Source: Aristolochia californica (taxonomy: Eukaryota > Streptophyta > Magnoliopsida > Piperales > Aristolochiaceae). From it: a DNA stretch of 64,000 nucleotides. Under the pieces are notes generated by a model. It made no database searches, was not told where the DNA came from, and worked only from the letters and a program-made list of their open reading frames with translations. Location of the stretch: positions 30,124,027 to 30,188,026 of the forward strand of contig JARWKL010000007.1 of assembly GCA_029961685.1 (NCBI GenBank). The letters are read 5' to 3'. Both the position numbers and the translations under genes were made by a program. This document shows, piece by piece, positions 54,501-63,546 of the stretch. Numbering within the stretch: the first letter of the stretch is position 1; the number at the start of each line of letters is the position of its first letter.

Positions 54501-54782
54501 AGCTAGTATTGCAGGAACTCTTACATCAGCAGGCTCATCGTATACCGGTGTGTGGGAGGTTTTCATTCCGTGGACGGAGACTGACACTGCTGCAGCCTCA
54601 TAGGAACCGTCACAGCCTTTCGTGTTGTCTATTGCTCCTTTGGTTGGATGCTCTACTTTTGTAGTCCAGAGGGCTGACTCAGCTACCATGGTTGAAACTT
54701 GTGCATGTATCGAGACGACGGCATGAGCAACAAGACCTACATTCGAGCTTGAGGGCAAGCTCGTTCTCCAGGAGGGGAGTGA
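54501..54782 (+). other. Family 3' segment and polypurine tract of element K
   Basis: GTGTGTGGGAGGTTTTCATT and GGAGACTGACACTG (about 54572) recur inverted in R near 32410. GGTTGGATGCTCTA..TTTTGTAGTC (about 54641-54665) recurs in J near 57458-57482. It closes with the chromodomain-end tail and GGAGGGGAGTGA before the LTR. Confidence 0.7.
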
Positions 54783-55119
54783 TGTTATGGACTCCATAGC
54801 ATCTAGATTAACTAGTCTACAAAGAGGGTGGATTATGTAATTTGCACTTTTAATTCATTAGTGGGTTTTCTTGTAATTCGGTTGAAACTTATGGCCTCTT
54901 GCTTGGGCCCTTGTTGGTGTCATTCCCTAATTCCATTTATAGGGACGTCTAATTAATGAAAGACCAAGCATTGATTATACTTACAAATTAGATCGGGTTC
55001 TCTCTCTGACGAGGCCTAAGGTGCAAGCTTCCTTCGAATGCTTGGTTATCCTCACGTCTTCAGATCCAGAACCAGGAAGAGATCATCTAGTGGCTGATCC
55101 ATGGAAATGGGGCATATCA
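54783..55119 (+). repeat. 3' LTR of element K
   Basis: 337 bp, TGTTATGGACTCCATAGC to GGGGCATATCA. Confidence 0.85.
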
Positions 55120-55124
55120 CCGTC

Positions 55125-55488
55125 ACGACAGCACAACGGAAAACGAACATCCAAAAAAATTGGGATAACTCCTACGACAAATTTCTCCAAATTCCGTCTT
55201 CTCTTTTCTCAAATCTCTTTATGTTTTACCAAATTCCTCTCCAATGGCGTTGAAATTGTTCTGTGAAGCAGAGAAACATAAACAATTTTACGGAATCCTA
55301 AATTTTGGGTTTGAAACGCAAGAGGGGAATTTTTTTGGGAATTCCGGGAATGCTAAAAAAAATTGGGGGGATTTGTTTTTCTGCTGATGCACATAGTATT
55401 TGTGTGTATGTTCATTGCCAAATTGAAAATGTGGGGCTTAATTTTTTGGGTTCCATATTTGCTGTTGGATAGTAGGACGAATTGTCCA
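55125..55488 (+). other. Element J family leader after K
   Basis: No clear gene. The block TGTTTTTCTG..GATG..ACA and GTGGGGCTTAATTTTTTGGG (about 55371-55450) matches element L at 59985-60065, so it is family sequence upstream of the captured gene. Confidence 0.55.
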
Positions 55489-55691
55489 ATGGCTGCTGCT
55501 ATTACAGTGCAGAAAAGGTCTCTATGTAAACATTTTCTGGTTCATAACTTTCTGTATAGAAGTCCATTTCCATCACTCCAACGAGGCTTGCCATGTATGG
55601 ACTGGTTGGAAGAACAAACTGAAAGAATGTCACTTGGTCAAGGAATTCAATGCTTTTGCTCAGGTTCTGGAATAATTACAACTTATTCAGT

Positions 55692-55735
<44 letters not shown>

Positions 55736-56410
55736 GTAGTTGGGAATTTCAACTAGATGATGTAATTGAGGCTCATCAATTTGATAGAGATCTTCTCAAT
55801 GCAATATTTGCAGTAGCGTGGGAAATGGAAAAGATAGCTAAAAATTCTTCTAATTGTCAAATTTTGAGGGTTTATCTCATGGCCACTCTCTTTTATGAGC
55901 CTTCAACTAGGACCAGATTGTCCTTTGAGTCGGCCATGAAAAGGTTGGGTGGAGAAGTTTTGACGACAAAAAATGCAAGGGAATTTTCTTCAGCATCAAA
56001 AGGAGAAACATTTGAAGATACCATAAGAAGTGTCAAAGGATACTCGGATATAATTGTCATGAGGTACTTTGAAAGTGGCGCTGCCAGAAGAGCTGTTATT
56101 ATTGTTGGGGATGGTCCAGGACAGCACCCTACACAGGCTCTGTTGGATGTGTATACGATCAACAGAGAGATAGGCAAATTGGATGGCATTAGTGTTGCCT
56201 TAGTGGGAGATCTGGCAAATGGTAGGACTGTTTGCTCATTAGCTTATCTGCTCGGGATGTGCCAAGATGGGAAATTCTACTTTGTGGCTCCTGAGGTAGT
56301 GAAGATGAAGGATGATATCAAGGAATACATGACATCTAAGGCGATAGAGTGGAAGAACGCACAGATCTGATGGAAGTGGCGGCTAAATGCGATGAAGTAC
56401 ATGATGTTTT
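55489..56410 (+). pseudogene. PYRB: Captured aspartate carbamoyltransferase (pyrimidine pathway), near full N-terminal two thirds
   Basis: An open frame to 56370 contains MAAAITVQKRSLCKHFLVHN at 55489, which looks like a start and plastid transit peptide. A 43-G run follows, then mature enzyme sequence: LDDVIEAHQFDRDLLNAIF, LMATLFYEPSTRTRLSFESA (carbamoyl-phosphate loop STRTR), REFSSASKGETFEDTIRSVK, YSDIIVMRYFESGAARRA, GDGPGQHPTQALLDVYTINR and DGISVALVGDLANGRTVCSL. A few residues are missing after GAARRA. A frameshift near 56365 leads to DLMEVAAKCDEVHDVF, after which the C-terminal third is lost. The enzyme normally joins carbamoyl phosphate and aspartate in plastids. No introns are seen, so a spliced-RNA origin is likely. 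Confidence 0.88.
55692..55734 (+). repeat. Poly-G run (43 G) in the captured carbamoyltransferase
   Basis: 43 consecutive G between the transit-peptide-like part and LDDVIEA. It is in frame as a glycine run. It is the longest G run in the window. Confidence 0.93.
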
Positions 56411-56745
56411 CTATTTGGGAGAGGCTCATGAGTTCTTCCACCAACAACAGTTCTGTTGGGCCAAGGACCCATTGCTGCTAGACAGCCAAGGACACAGGCT
56501 GCTACAGTGCAAAAAAATATTGCTGCTGTCCAGCCATCAACAAGTGATGAAAATGGTGGCAGTGTACCAAAACTTGCTGCTTGACAGCCAAAAACCACTG
56601 CTGAAAAAAGTGATTTTTTTTGCTTTGCAGTTGTGTTTTTCTAGAAATGGTGAAGAATATACTGTGGATAATGATTTTTCATACTGTGGATAGAACACAA
56701 ATCAATATCTGGATAGTCTCATGGACAATAATGTTGTTGGGCTCT
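56411..56745 (+). other. Unassigned interior of element J
   Basis: The frame 56349-56693 is open after the carbamoyltransferase but shows no family I know. The word CTGCT(A/G/T)..CAGCCA recurs four times (about 56476-56590). It may be decayed captured or family sequence. Confidence 0.35.
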
Positions 56746-56860
56746 ACACAAAGGTTTTCAGAAGCTTATTCATTGTCTTCAACAAAGGGAGCTGATGGTC
56801 ATCGCCTTGGCGCAGCTGGGACAGTTGAAGCAATCCTTGTTGTCCTTTTGATAGCAATAG
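56746..56860 (+). pseudogene. Scrap resembling a beta-ketoacyl-ACP synthase
   Basis: The plus frame reads FSEAYSLSSTKGADGHRLGA then AGTVEAILVVLLIAIA. Ketoacyl-ACP synthases (fatty acid elongation, organelles) have STKG-TGH-LGAAGAVEAIF at the second catalytic histidine. About 38 residues only; the histidine (GADGHRLGAAG) is present. Identity is tentative. Confidence 0.5.
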
Positions 56861-57597
56861 CGATGCCATATATGGCAAGGATTGCCAACTTCCACGCTGC
56901 TACTACAGAAATTCCCCAGAGTGCACTACTTGCTCTTTGTGACTCCTTTCAACAGAATTCCCGCAATGTTGTTGCTGCTACCACAGGCACCCACAATATT
57001 GGTCTATGACTGTAGAAAAGACTTCAACAACGGAAGTATGTTGCTGTTTGTGAGAACTTCATCAGTAAGGGATCCATAGATAAAGTTGCTGGTTATGCAC
57101 AACTTCACTAGAACTGTTTGGTTCAATGGAAATTCATGTCGTTGGACTAGATGAGGTCACTTACTTATGTCTATTCAGTGCTTACACTCATGGTACTTTA
57201 GTCAAGAATGCTGAGAAATTTGCTTAACATGAATTGGGTCCAAAGACTGATGTTACCGGGAACATGCTGCATTTTGCCAATGAGGCAACCGTTGGGGCAG
57301 ATCACACAAGGGTTGTTCATATCAAAGCAAAAGTTGCCAATTTGGAGCAATTGATAGTTCAACTTGTTGTTTTGTTGCTTATCTGTATTGGGGTATGCTA
57401 TAGCAAGTGATGCTGGCAGTGTTGGAAAAAACAAAAAAAATAAAAATTGTTTCTCTGGTTGGATGCTCTAGTTTTGTAGTCTCGAGGACTGACACAGATA
57501 CCACGGTTGATACTTGAGAACAGGGGGAGACGTCAGCATGGACAAGCAAACCCTACCTTCAAGCTTGAGGACACGCTCTTTCTCCTTGGGGGTGTAA
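56861..57597 (+). other. 3' interior of element J, partly coding-like, with polypurine tract
   Basis: A stretch near 57110-57225 reads LELFGSMEIHVVGLDEVTYL then CLFSAYTHGTLVKNAEKF, weakly PPR-like. After a stop, ELGPKTDVTGNMLHFANEAT continues to about 57400; I do not recognise it. 57455-57597 is the family tail shared with K, ending AAGCTTGAGGACACGCTC and GGGGGTGTAA before the LTR. Confidence 0.4.
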
Positions 57598-57951
57598 TGT
57601 TATGCTCGTAATAAAATTATTATTTTAATTTTTTATTTAATTTACTTTATTTTATTTCAATTAAAGAATTAATAGGCCATAGGGGCATTTTTGGAATATT
57701 TTATTTATAGGGGTATTTTTTTAATATTTTATCTTAAACCTTGTAAGGGTGAATCCTATTTAAGGGGTAAGAGTAATGAGAAAGACAAACATTTATTTAG
57801 AGTAAACAAGGGTTTTGAGTTCTCCTCAACAAGCTCAGGGGTGTGCATTCTCCTCAAAGAACCTAGGGCTTTCAAGCCTCCCTTCAGCTTGATTTTTGTC
57901 TTTATCATCTTCCTCCCTACGAATCCATGTGTCAGATCCGGGACCATAACA
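57598..57951 (+). repeat. 3' LTR of element J
   Basis: 354 bp, TGTTATGCTCGT to GGGACCATAACA; TCCTATTTAAGGGG near 57754-57767. Confidence 0.88.
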
Positions 57952-58316
57952 AAGGCCCACAGATCCAAGTGTGGCCCAAGCCCATACGACCATGGAAGAC
58001 CCACACATCCAAGAGATATAGAAGATGGGGTCTAGGCCCATAGACCAAGGAGAAGGCCGACAGGCCCATACAATGATGGTAGGATGGTAAATAAAGGGTC
58101 ATCTCATAGAGATGGCATTGATGTAATTAGGTTAAAGTTCTAGGGTTAAAACCCTAGACCCTAAACCCTAAGTTCAGGGGTATTATTGTAATACTATAGT
58201 TTCATTAATATATAAATAGAGCTTCAGTGGGAGGGTTAGGACATCAAGTCCATAACCTCTTCTTCCTCTAGTTTTCTCCGAATGAATCCCTCTCTCTTTT
58301 TCTGCATGAACCAAAA

Positions 58317-58405
58317 TACTTAAGAATGTATGGATCTTGAATAGTGGGTACTCAAGGCACATGACTGGTGATAAGAGTAAATTTTTATAGGTTATACCAA
58401 AAGAT
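58317..58405. other. Short unassigned flank between I and N
   Basis: 89 bp with no gene or repeat recognised; ends AAGAT before the N LTR. Confidence 0.4.
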
Positions 58406-58473
58406 TGTTGAACTTGTGGAAAAGAGAAATACTTCATTTACTTCATTGACTTATTATAATCAGAGTACATGAA

Positions 58474-58492
58474 CCTCTATTTATAATAGAGG
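58474..58492 (-). promoter_or_regulatory. TATA box within a near-palindrome, N LTR
   Basis: CCTCTATTTATAATAGAGG, identical to the block in the G 3' LTR; sense strand TATAAATAGAGG. Confidence 0.55.
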
Positions 58493-58725
58493 AAGGTAGT
58501 GGAGTCCAATTATAATAAAACTATCTTTGTCCCAATTAATCCCAAACTCTAACACTTAAAGATAAGTCCTAGCATAATTAAATAACTCAATATTGATAAA
58601 AGACAAACATAACTCGAACTAGAATTCTTCTAGGATGTGACCATAAGATAAAAATGCCCTTTGTGAGTCCTTCTTGATCTTCCAACTTATTTGATAAGGA
58701 TGCCAACTCGTGGTAATCATGGTGG

Positions 58726-59103
58726 TGTTATGAACAAAATAACATTATTATTTTATTTTTTTCTTTAATTTACTCTATTTTATTTCAGTTCAGCCCACAG
58801 GGGTATTTTTGGGAATATTTTATTTATAGGGGTATTTTTGTAATATTTGATATTAAACCCTAACAGGGTGAACCCTATTTAAGTGGTAAGAGTAATGAGA
58901 AAGACAAGCATTGAGAATTAGGTTAAATCTAGTATAAACAGGCTTAGAGTTCTCCTCAACGAGCTCTAGGGTTTTCAAGCTTCCTTTTGGCTTCATCTTC
59001 ATTCTCCATGTCTCCCTACAATTCCACCATGTCTTTCTCAATTCCCCATGGCCGAACCGGAACGTCAATAACGAATCTTTGTGTTAGATCCGGGACCGTA
59101 ACA
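58726..59103 (+). repeat. 5' LTR of element L
   Basis: 378 bp, TGTTATGAACAAAATAAC to CGGGACCGTAACA; AACCCTATTTAAG at 58871-58883 is a TATA-like core. Confidence 0.9.
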
Positions 59104-60351
59104 ATTGGTATCAGAGCGGGAACATAATAGGTTATTCTCCAGAAGAATGGATGGCGATGCACAGAGAAATATCCCTAGAAGAATGGATGGCGATGCATAG
59201 AGAAATCAGAGAGATGCGGTGGATTGGCATTGAAGAGAAAAAATATGTGAAAAATTTTCTTGCGAGGAAGCAACTTGCTCCCACAGAAAAGGTCACACGA
59301 CCTCAAATATCCGACCATGAAATATGCGCACAAGAGGTAGCAGAAGCTATCTCGGACGGGTGGAACGGTCAATGGCCAGAAAATTCAAAGATTTTGTCTT
59401 CTCTATCGGCCAATGTCCCTACAGAAGAGGCAAATGCTGTTTTAGATGAGCAGAAAGGCCATGCCTCGAAAACTTTCAAAATTTCCCCACAAGGAGACCT
59501 AAAGCCGCACAATGGGGACCAAGATTTGGGGCATTCGGTAGGGTTTTCTATCAAAACATTGTCGGTGGCCAACGATACTTGTACGACCCCAAATCCGACT
59601 ACGGAAGCCTCAAAAACTCCTAGAAGGACCCTAGAAATCAGAAATCGGAGGGGTATGCGACCACAAACCCGTCGGTAAGGGTTGATTTGGGTTCATCCTC
59701 AACAAACCCCTCCTCACGGCCAAAAGAATCAATTCGTCTGACAAGGATGTATTTCTGAGAGGCCTCGGTCTCAGAAAATATCTAAGAGGCGAAGCCCCAA
59801 AGGGCTGCCCTTCGCCACCGGACACAGAGGAGGCTCCGTCGGCGCTGTTGGACACAACTCCGGTAGGATTTGACTTCCAGCCACCACCTCCCACTTGCAA
59901 TCCGCCTCTCGGCAGAATAGTGCAAACCCTTGTTCCAAATTGGGGGTGGGTGGGTAAGTCTCTCGGAAATATTTTTTTGAGGAGCTATGTTTTTCTGTGG
60001 ATGAGCACAGTACCTGTGCGGATGTGAATCTTCGAATTGTAGTTGTGGGGTTTAATTTTTTGGATCCACTGTATATTGTTCGACCACGTACTTCAATTTC
60101 AAATTTTTTGCCTGGTGAGTTTCTGTTCCAAGAAGCAGAGAAAGACATCCGGCATCGTCTTCACAAACTTACAACTGGTGTGTATGAATTCCGATAGGGA
60201 AATTTTGCATGTCGTTTTCTTCTTCTCCTGCTGAGACCAGCAACAGTGTTCTTGTCCATCATTCAATTAGCAACCTTGTGTTTAATTTCGTGGATGAATT
60301 GTCTGCTGCTCTTACCGTTGAGGGCCTTCATGAACAAAACATTGATGACAC
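59104..60351 (+). pseudogene. Family region of element L
   Basis: The frame 59151-59678 (175 codons, MAMHREISLEEWMAMHREIR..) starts with a short internal repeat of GAAGAATGGATGGCGATGCA (59142-59161 and 59178-59197). It has no known domain. Further on, KGCPSPPDTEEAPSA and VGFDFQ match element J, and CADVNLRIVVVGFNFLDPLY (60009-60068) matches J near 55395-55455. It may be what remains of the element's own frame. Confidence 0.5.
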
Positions 60352-60373
60352 GGGGGGGGGGGGGGGGAGGGGG
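60352..60373 (+). repeat. G-rich run upstream of the captured genes in element L
   Basis: 16 G, one A, then 5 G. It directly precedes the xylosidase fragment, as the 43-G run does inside the J capture. Confidence 0.85.
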
Positions 60374-60399
60374 ATGATTTTTGGAAGGCTCTGAAGAAC

Positions 60400-60966
60400 T
60401 CGGCAAGGGAGATGAGAGTGAAGGGAGATGCCAGGGTAACAGCCCAGGCCTTGCAGGAGACATTCAAGGATCCATTGGAAATATGTGTGAAGGATAGAGA
60501 TGTTAGTGGTGTTATGTGTTATAATAATCACATCAATGGTGTTCCCTCTTGTGCTTATAACAGGCTCTTATCTACAACCGTTAGAGGAGAATGGGCTCTT
60601 CATGGATACATTGTTGCCCACTGTGATTCACTTGAAGTCACGCACCATGGTCACAACTGGCTGAATGATGAACCAGAAGATGCAGTAGCACAAATCTTAG
60701 AAGCTGGTTTGGATCTGGATTGTGGCATTTATTACACCAACTACGCCTTCCCTGCTGTCCAGAATGGCAGAGTCCCGGAAACAGAAGTGGACAAGGCCTT
60801 GAGAAATCTCTATGTTGTTCTAATGAGGCTTGGTTTCTTTGATGGAAGCCCTGATGACTACGATTCACTTGAGAAAGAGGATGTTTGCCCCATAGATCAT
60901 ATCGAGCTTGCTGCTAAGGCTGCTAGGGAAGGAATTGTCTTGCTCCAGAATAACCATTCACTCCCT
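60400..60966 (+). pseudogene. Captured GH3 beta-D-xylosidase-like fragment
   Basis: Residues 7-185 of an open frame starting at 60412 match the N-terminal GH3 domain of plant cell-wall beta-xylosidases: [97 protein letters not shown] and [16 protein letters not shown]. In the family the segment GYIVSDCDS carries the nucleophile aspartate; here it reads AHCDS, so the catalytic residue is lost. The secretion signal, the early domain and the C-terminal half are absent. It continues without a stop into the cathepsin fragment. Confidence 0.85.
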
Positions 60967-61059
60967 TGGAACCATCAGAAGATGAATTCAGCAAGGGAGA
61001 TGGAATTGGAGGGACGGTTTACTGCCACGATAGTCAGATTCTGCCCAGATTTTGGTGCA

Positions 61060-61558
61060 AAATTTGAGGAGTATATGATTGATGCCCAGGGACACTGTGG
61101 CTCTTGTTGGGCATTTGGTGTCGTAGAATCGCTATCAGATCGATGCTGCATCCATCTTACTATGAGAATTTCCTTATCTGTGAACGATGCGTTAGCATGC
61201 TGTGGTTTTAGGTGTGGATATGGTTGTGATGGGGGCTATCCTTATCATGCATGGCAGTACTTTGTTCAGAATGGAGTTGTTACCGAAGAGAGTGACCCTT
61301 ATTTTGATGACATTGGTTGTGGACATCCGGGTTATGAACCCGTGTATTCCACCCCTAAGTGTGCAAAGATGTGTACTGTGAATCTGGCAAGAGTCTAAGC
61401 ACTACAGTGTTGAGGCCTACAGAATCAGTTCAGCTCCTGCAGACCTCATGGCTGAGGGTTATGTCAATGGTCCTGTGGAGATCGCTTTTACTGTATATGA
61501 GGAGTTCACACACTATAAAACTGGACTTTACAGGCACATTACAGGCGGTGAAATGGGT
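61060..61558 (+). pseudogene. Captured cathepsin-B-like cysteine protease fragment
   Basis: In the same frame as the xylosidase: [20 protein letters not shown] (catalytic cysteine at 61105-61107), [40 protein letters not shown] and [17 protein letters not shown] one-base shift near 61390 moves the rest to the next frame: [40 protein letters not shown] and [15 protein letters not shown]. The propeptide and the catalytic histidine/asparagine end are missing. These proteases act in vacuole and apoplast. The joint to the next fragment is at [10 protein letters not shown], without spacer. Confidence 0.87.
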
Positions 61559-62540
61559 AGGCCGTGCAACTTTACCAATGGGGGACATTGTAAGAATCTT
61601 GCTCCTGAGTATGAGAAAGCTGCATCTGTATTGAGCAGCCATGACCCTCCAATTGCTCTCACTAAGGTTGATGCCAATGAAGAGAAAAACAAACAGCTTG
61701 CTCGTCTGTATCATGTGAAGGGTTTTCCCACACTTAAGATTCTACGCAATGGAGGGAAGACTATTGATGATTCCAAAGGTCCCAGGGATTCTGATGGGAT
61801 TATAGCATATCTCAAGAAGCAAGTGGGCCCTGTAGCCACTAAAATTAAATCTGCAGAACATGTTGGTGACATCATTGATGAGGTAATGATAACTATTGTT
61901 GGGATTTTTCCCGACTTCACAGGTGCGGACTATGAAGACTTCACAGATTTAGCTGACTGTGATGGCATAGGCTTTCTTTTAGGTGAGGTTGCAGCAGCCC
62001 CAGGTGCTTTCCAGTATTTTGGCCTTAAGGAGGCCCAGGTGCCTCTCATTATCATACAACATGAAGAGGGCTAGAAATTCCTCAAAGCAAAGTCGGAGCA
62101 TGACCACATTGCTTCTTGGTTGAAAGCATATACGGAAGGTAAACTTGAGCCATTCAGCAAATCAGCGCCTATTCCAGAATTTAATAGTGCATCGGTCCAG
62201 GTTGTTGTTGCTGCTAGCCTCCAAGAGATGGTTCTAAACTCTGTGCACAATGTTTTGTTCGAGTTTTCTGCACCATGGTGTGGGGCATTGCCAGAAACTA
62301 CTACCTATACTGGATGAAGTGGCTGTCTCCTTTCAAAATGACCAGGATGTTGTTAGTGCCAAAATTGATGCCACTGCAAATGATAAATTGGTAACTTGGT
62401 GTGAAGGGCTACCCTACTTTGTACTTCTTGTCCTCCAGTGGAAAAATATCACAGTACGTGGGGAACAGATCAGTGGAAGATATTTTTGAGTTCATTCAGA
62501 CAAATAGAGATCTGGTTGTAGAACAAGATGCTGCCACAGA
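61559..62540 (+). pseudogene. Captured protein disulfide isomerase, internally deleted
   Basis: First thioredoxin domain: [40 protein letters not shown] and [20 protein letters not shown]; the active site CGHC reads GGHC. After EDFTDLADC the b and early b' domains are deleted, and it resumes at [20 protein letters not shown], then a stop after IIIQHEEG. The last thioredoxin domain has APWCG followed by one extra G, then [19 protein letters not shown] in the next frame, [20 protein letters not shown] and [14 protein letters not shown]. The ER-retention end is lost. Normal role: disulfide formation in the ER. No introns are seen. Confidence 0.9.
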
Positions 62541-62588
62541 CCGTACTTTCGAGCTTGAGGGCAAGCTCGTTCTTCCAGGGGGGTGTAA
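62541..62588 (+). other. 3' tail and polypurine tract of element L
   Basis: TTTCGAGCTTGAGGGCAAGC followed by TCCAGGGGGGTGTAA. The same tail in chromovirus B (27421-27462) encodes the chromodomain end FELEDKLFLQEGG. Confidence 0.8.
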
Positions 62589-62956
62589 TGTTATGAACAC
62601 AATAACATTATTTTTTTTTAATTTACTTTATTTTAGTTCAGTTTAGGCCACAAGAGTACTTTTGGGAATATTTTATTTATAGGGGTATTTTTATAATATT
62701 TTATATTAAATCCTAACAGGGTGAACCCTATTTAAGGGTAAGAGTAATGATAAAGACAAGCATTGAGAATTAGGTTAAATCTAGTGTAAACAGGTTTAGA
62801 GTTCTCCTCAACAAGCTCTAGGGTTTTCAAGCTTCCTTTTGGCTTCATCTTTGTTGTCCATGTCTCCCTACAATTCCACCATGTCTTTCTACAATTCCCC
62901 ATGGCCGAACCGGAATGTCAACAACAAATCTTTGTGTAAGATCCGGGACCGTAACA
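62589..62956 (+). repeat. 3' LTR of element L
   Basis: 368 bp, TGTTATGAACACAATAAC to GGGACCGTAACA, similar to 58726-59103 throughout. Confidence 0.9.
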
Positions 62957-63065
62957 GGTGGGTCCTACTTCTTATCGGCTTGGACCCATCTTGTGGGCCT
63001 TCCATGGTCGTGTGGCCCATCTTATAATACTCTTAGATATGTGGGCTTGGGCCTATCTTCCAACA

Positions 63066-63121
63066 CTCCCCCTCAAACTGGGGGTGAGAGAACAACATGA
63101 ACTCCCAGCTTGCTGCAAATG
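63066..63121 (-). other. Remnant of element N interior
   Basis: Polypurine tract CTCCCCCTCAAACTGGGGG and GAGAACAACATGAACTCCC as in F (28296-28340) and G; cut at 63122 by M. Confidence 0.7.
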
Positions 63122-63546
63122 TGTTAGGTTCTTCTCGTGCCATGGATCGAGTCACCCTTCTTTCCTCTCCTCCCTCCATATTGGTTCTTGACTTTGGAAG
63201 AGGTTTCTTGTTCCTTGAACGTGGAATGATGGAAATAGGAATGGAATTCTTAAGCTTCGAAGGAAGCTCGACCTGGACATCAGAGGGAGAATCCGACCTA
63301 GACCTCTGAGGGAGAATTTGACCTGTTTAATTCTAATTTTTCAATACTTGCTTTCCCTTCACCTTGATGTCCCCCTAAATAGGGTTGAGGACGGAATTAC
63401 AAAGTAGACCCATGGGTCAAGTGGTTCACGCCACATTACATCTAAACTAAACCAAACCAACCGAAATGAAATTACATTAAAAGTAAATTGACATAATTTA
63501 ATTCCTATGACTGTGGATAACTCGTGATACTATGGATTCCATAACA
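63122..63546 (-). repeat. 3' LTR of element M
   Basis: 425 bp; plus-strand ends TGTTAGGTTCTTCTC and ATTCCATAACA; A/B/D type. Confidence 0.88.

Larger units (their letters stand above)
51754..55119 (+). mobile_element. Element K: gene-carrying non-autonomous LTR element in J
   Basis: 3.37 kb; LTRs 51754-52119 and 54783-55119; primer site TTGGTATCAGAG at 52122; target pentamers CTGTC (51749-51753) and CCGTC (55120-55124). Interior: family open frames with an 81-bp tandem duplication, a captured tomosyn/Lgl-like fragment, a family 3' segment, and a tail (TTCGAGCTTGAGGGCAAGC then GGAGGGGAGTGATG) equal to the chromodomain end plus polypurine tract of the chromoviruses. Confidence 0.87.
50766..57951 (+). 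mobile_element. Element J: gene-carrying non-autonomous LTR element, split by K
   Basis: LTRs 50766-51120 and 57598-57951; primer site TTGGTATCAGA just after the 5' LTR; target pentamers AAGGT (50761-50765) and AAGGC (57952-57956). Own interior is 51121-51753 plus 55125-57597. It carries a family open-frame relic, an aspartate carbamoyltransferase copy, a ketoacyl-synthase-like scrap and a 3' tail ending CTTGAGGACACGCTC, similar to the chromodomain end of the chromoviruses. It lacks all replication enzymes. Confidence 0.85.
50725..58316 (+). repeat. 3' LTR of element I, split by element J
   Basis: Starts TATTAGAAGATAGGGCCC at 50725, breaks at 50765 and resumes at 57957 (CCACAGATCCAAGTG). It matches the 5' LTR to about 58316, where the CA end is not conserved. 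TATA-like ATATATAAATAGAGC is near 58209-58223. Confidence 0.7.
58726..62956 (+). mobile_element. Element L: non-autonomous LTR element carrying three host-gene fragments
   Basis: 4.23 kb; LTRs 58726-59103 and 62589-62956; perfect GGTGG target duplication (58721-58725 and 62957-62961); primer site TTGGTATCAGAGCGG at 59105. The interior has a family relic, then GH3 beta-xylosidase, cathepsin-B-like protease and protein disulfide isomerase fragments, all on the plus strand with almost no spacer. The tail is TTCGAGCTTGAGGGCAAGC and GGGGGGTGTAA, shared with K, J and the chromoviruses. It has no gag core, RT or integrase. Confidence 0.9.
58406..63065 (-). repeat. LTR of element N (G/F family), split by element L
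   Basis: Starts TGTTGAACTTGTGG at 58406, breaks in GGTGG at 58725, resumes at 62962 and ends ATCTTCCAACA at 63065. A polypurine tract (CTCCCCCTCAAAC) and N interior (to 63121) lie to the right, so it is the 3' LTR of a minus-strand element whose body is cut by M. Confidence 0.82.

Noticed and set aside
55692..55734. The glycine run as a genuine glycine-rich protein domain
   Set aside because: Pure G homopolymer with no codon variation, and similar runs occur at four other sites in unrelated frames.
57110..57225. A second PPR capture in element J
   Set aside because: Only about one weak PPR-like unit is visible, too little for a claim; mentioned in the region entry.
58726..62956. A functional operon or fused enzyme of xylosidase, protease and isomerase
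   Set aside because: Each part lacks catalytic residues or whole domains and frames are broken; the set lies between LTRs.
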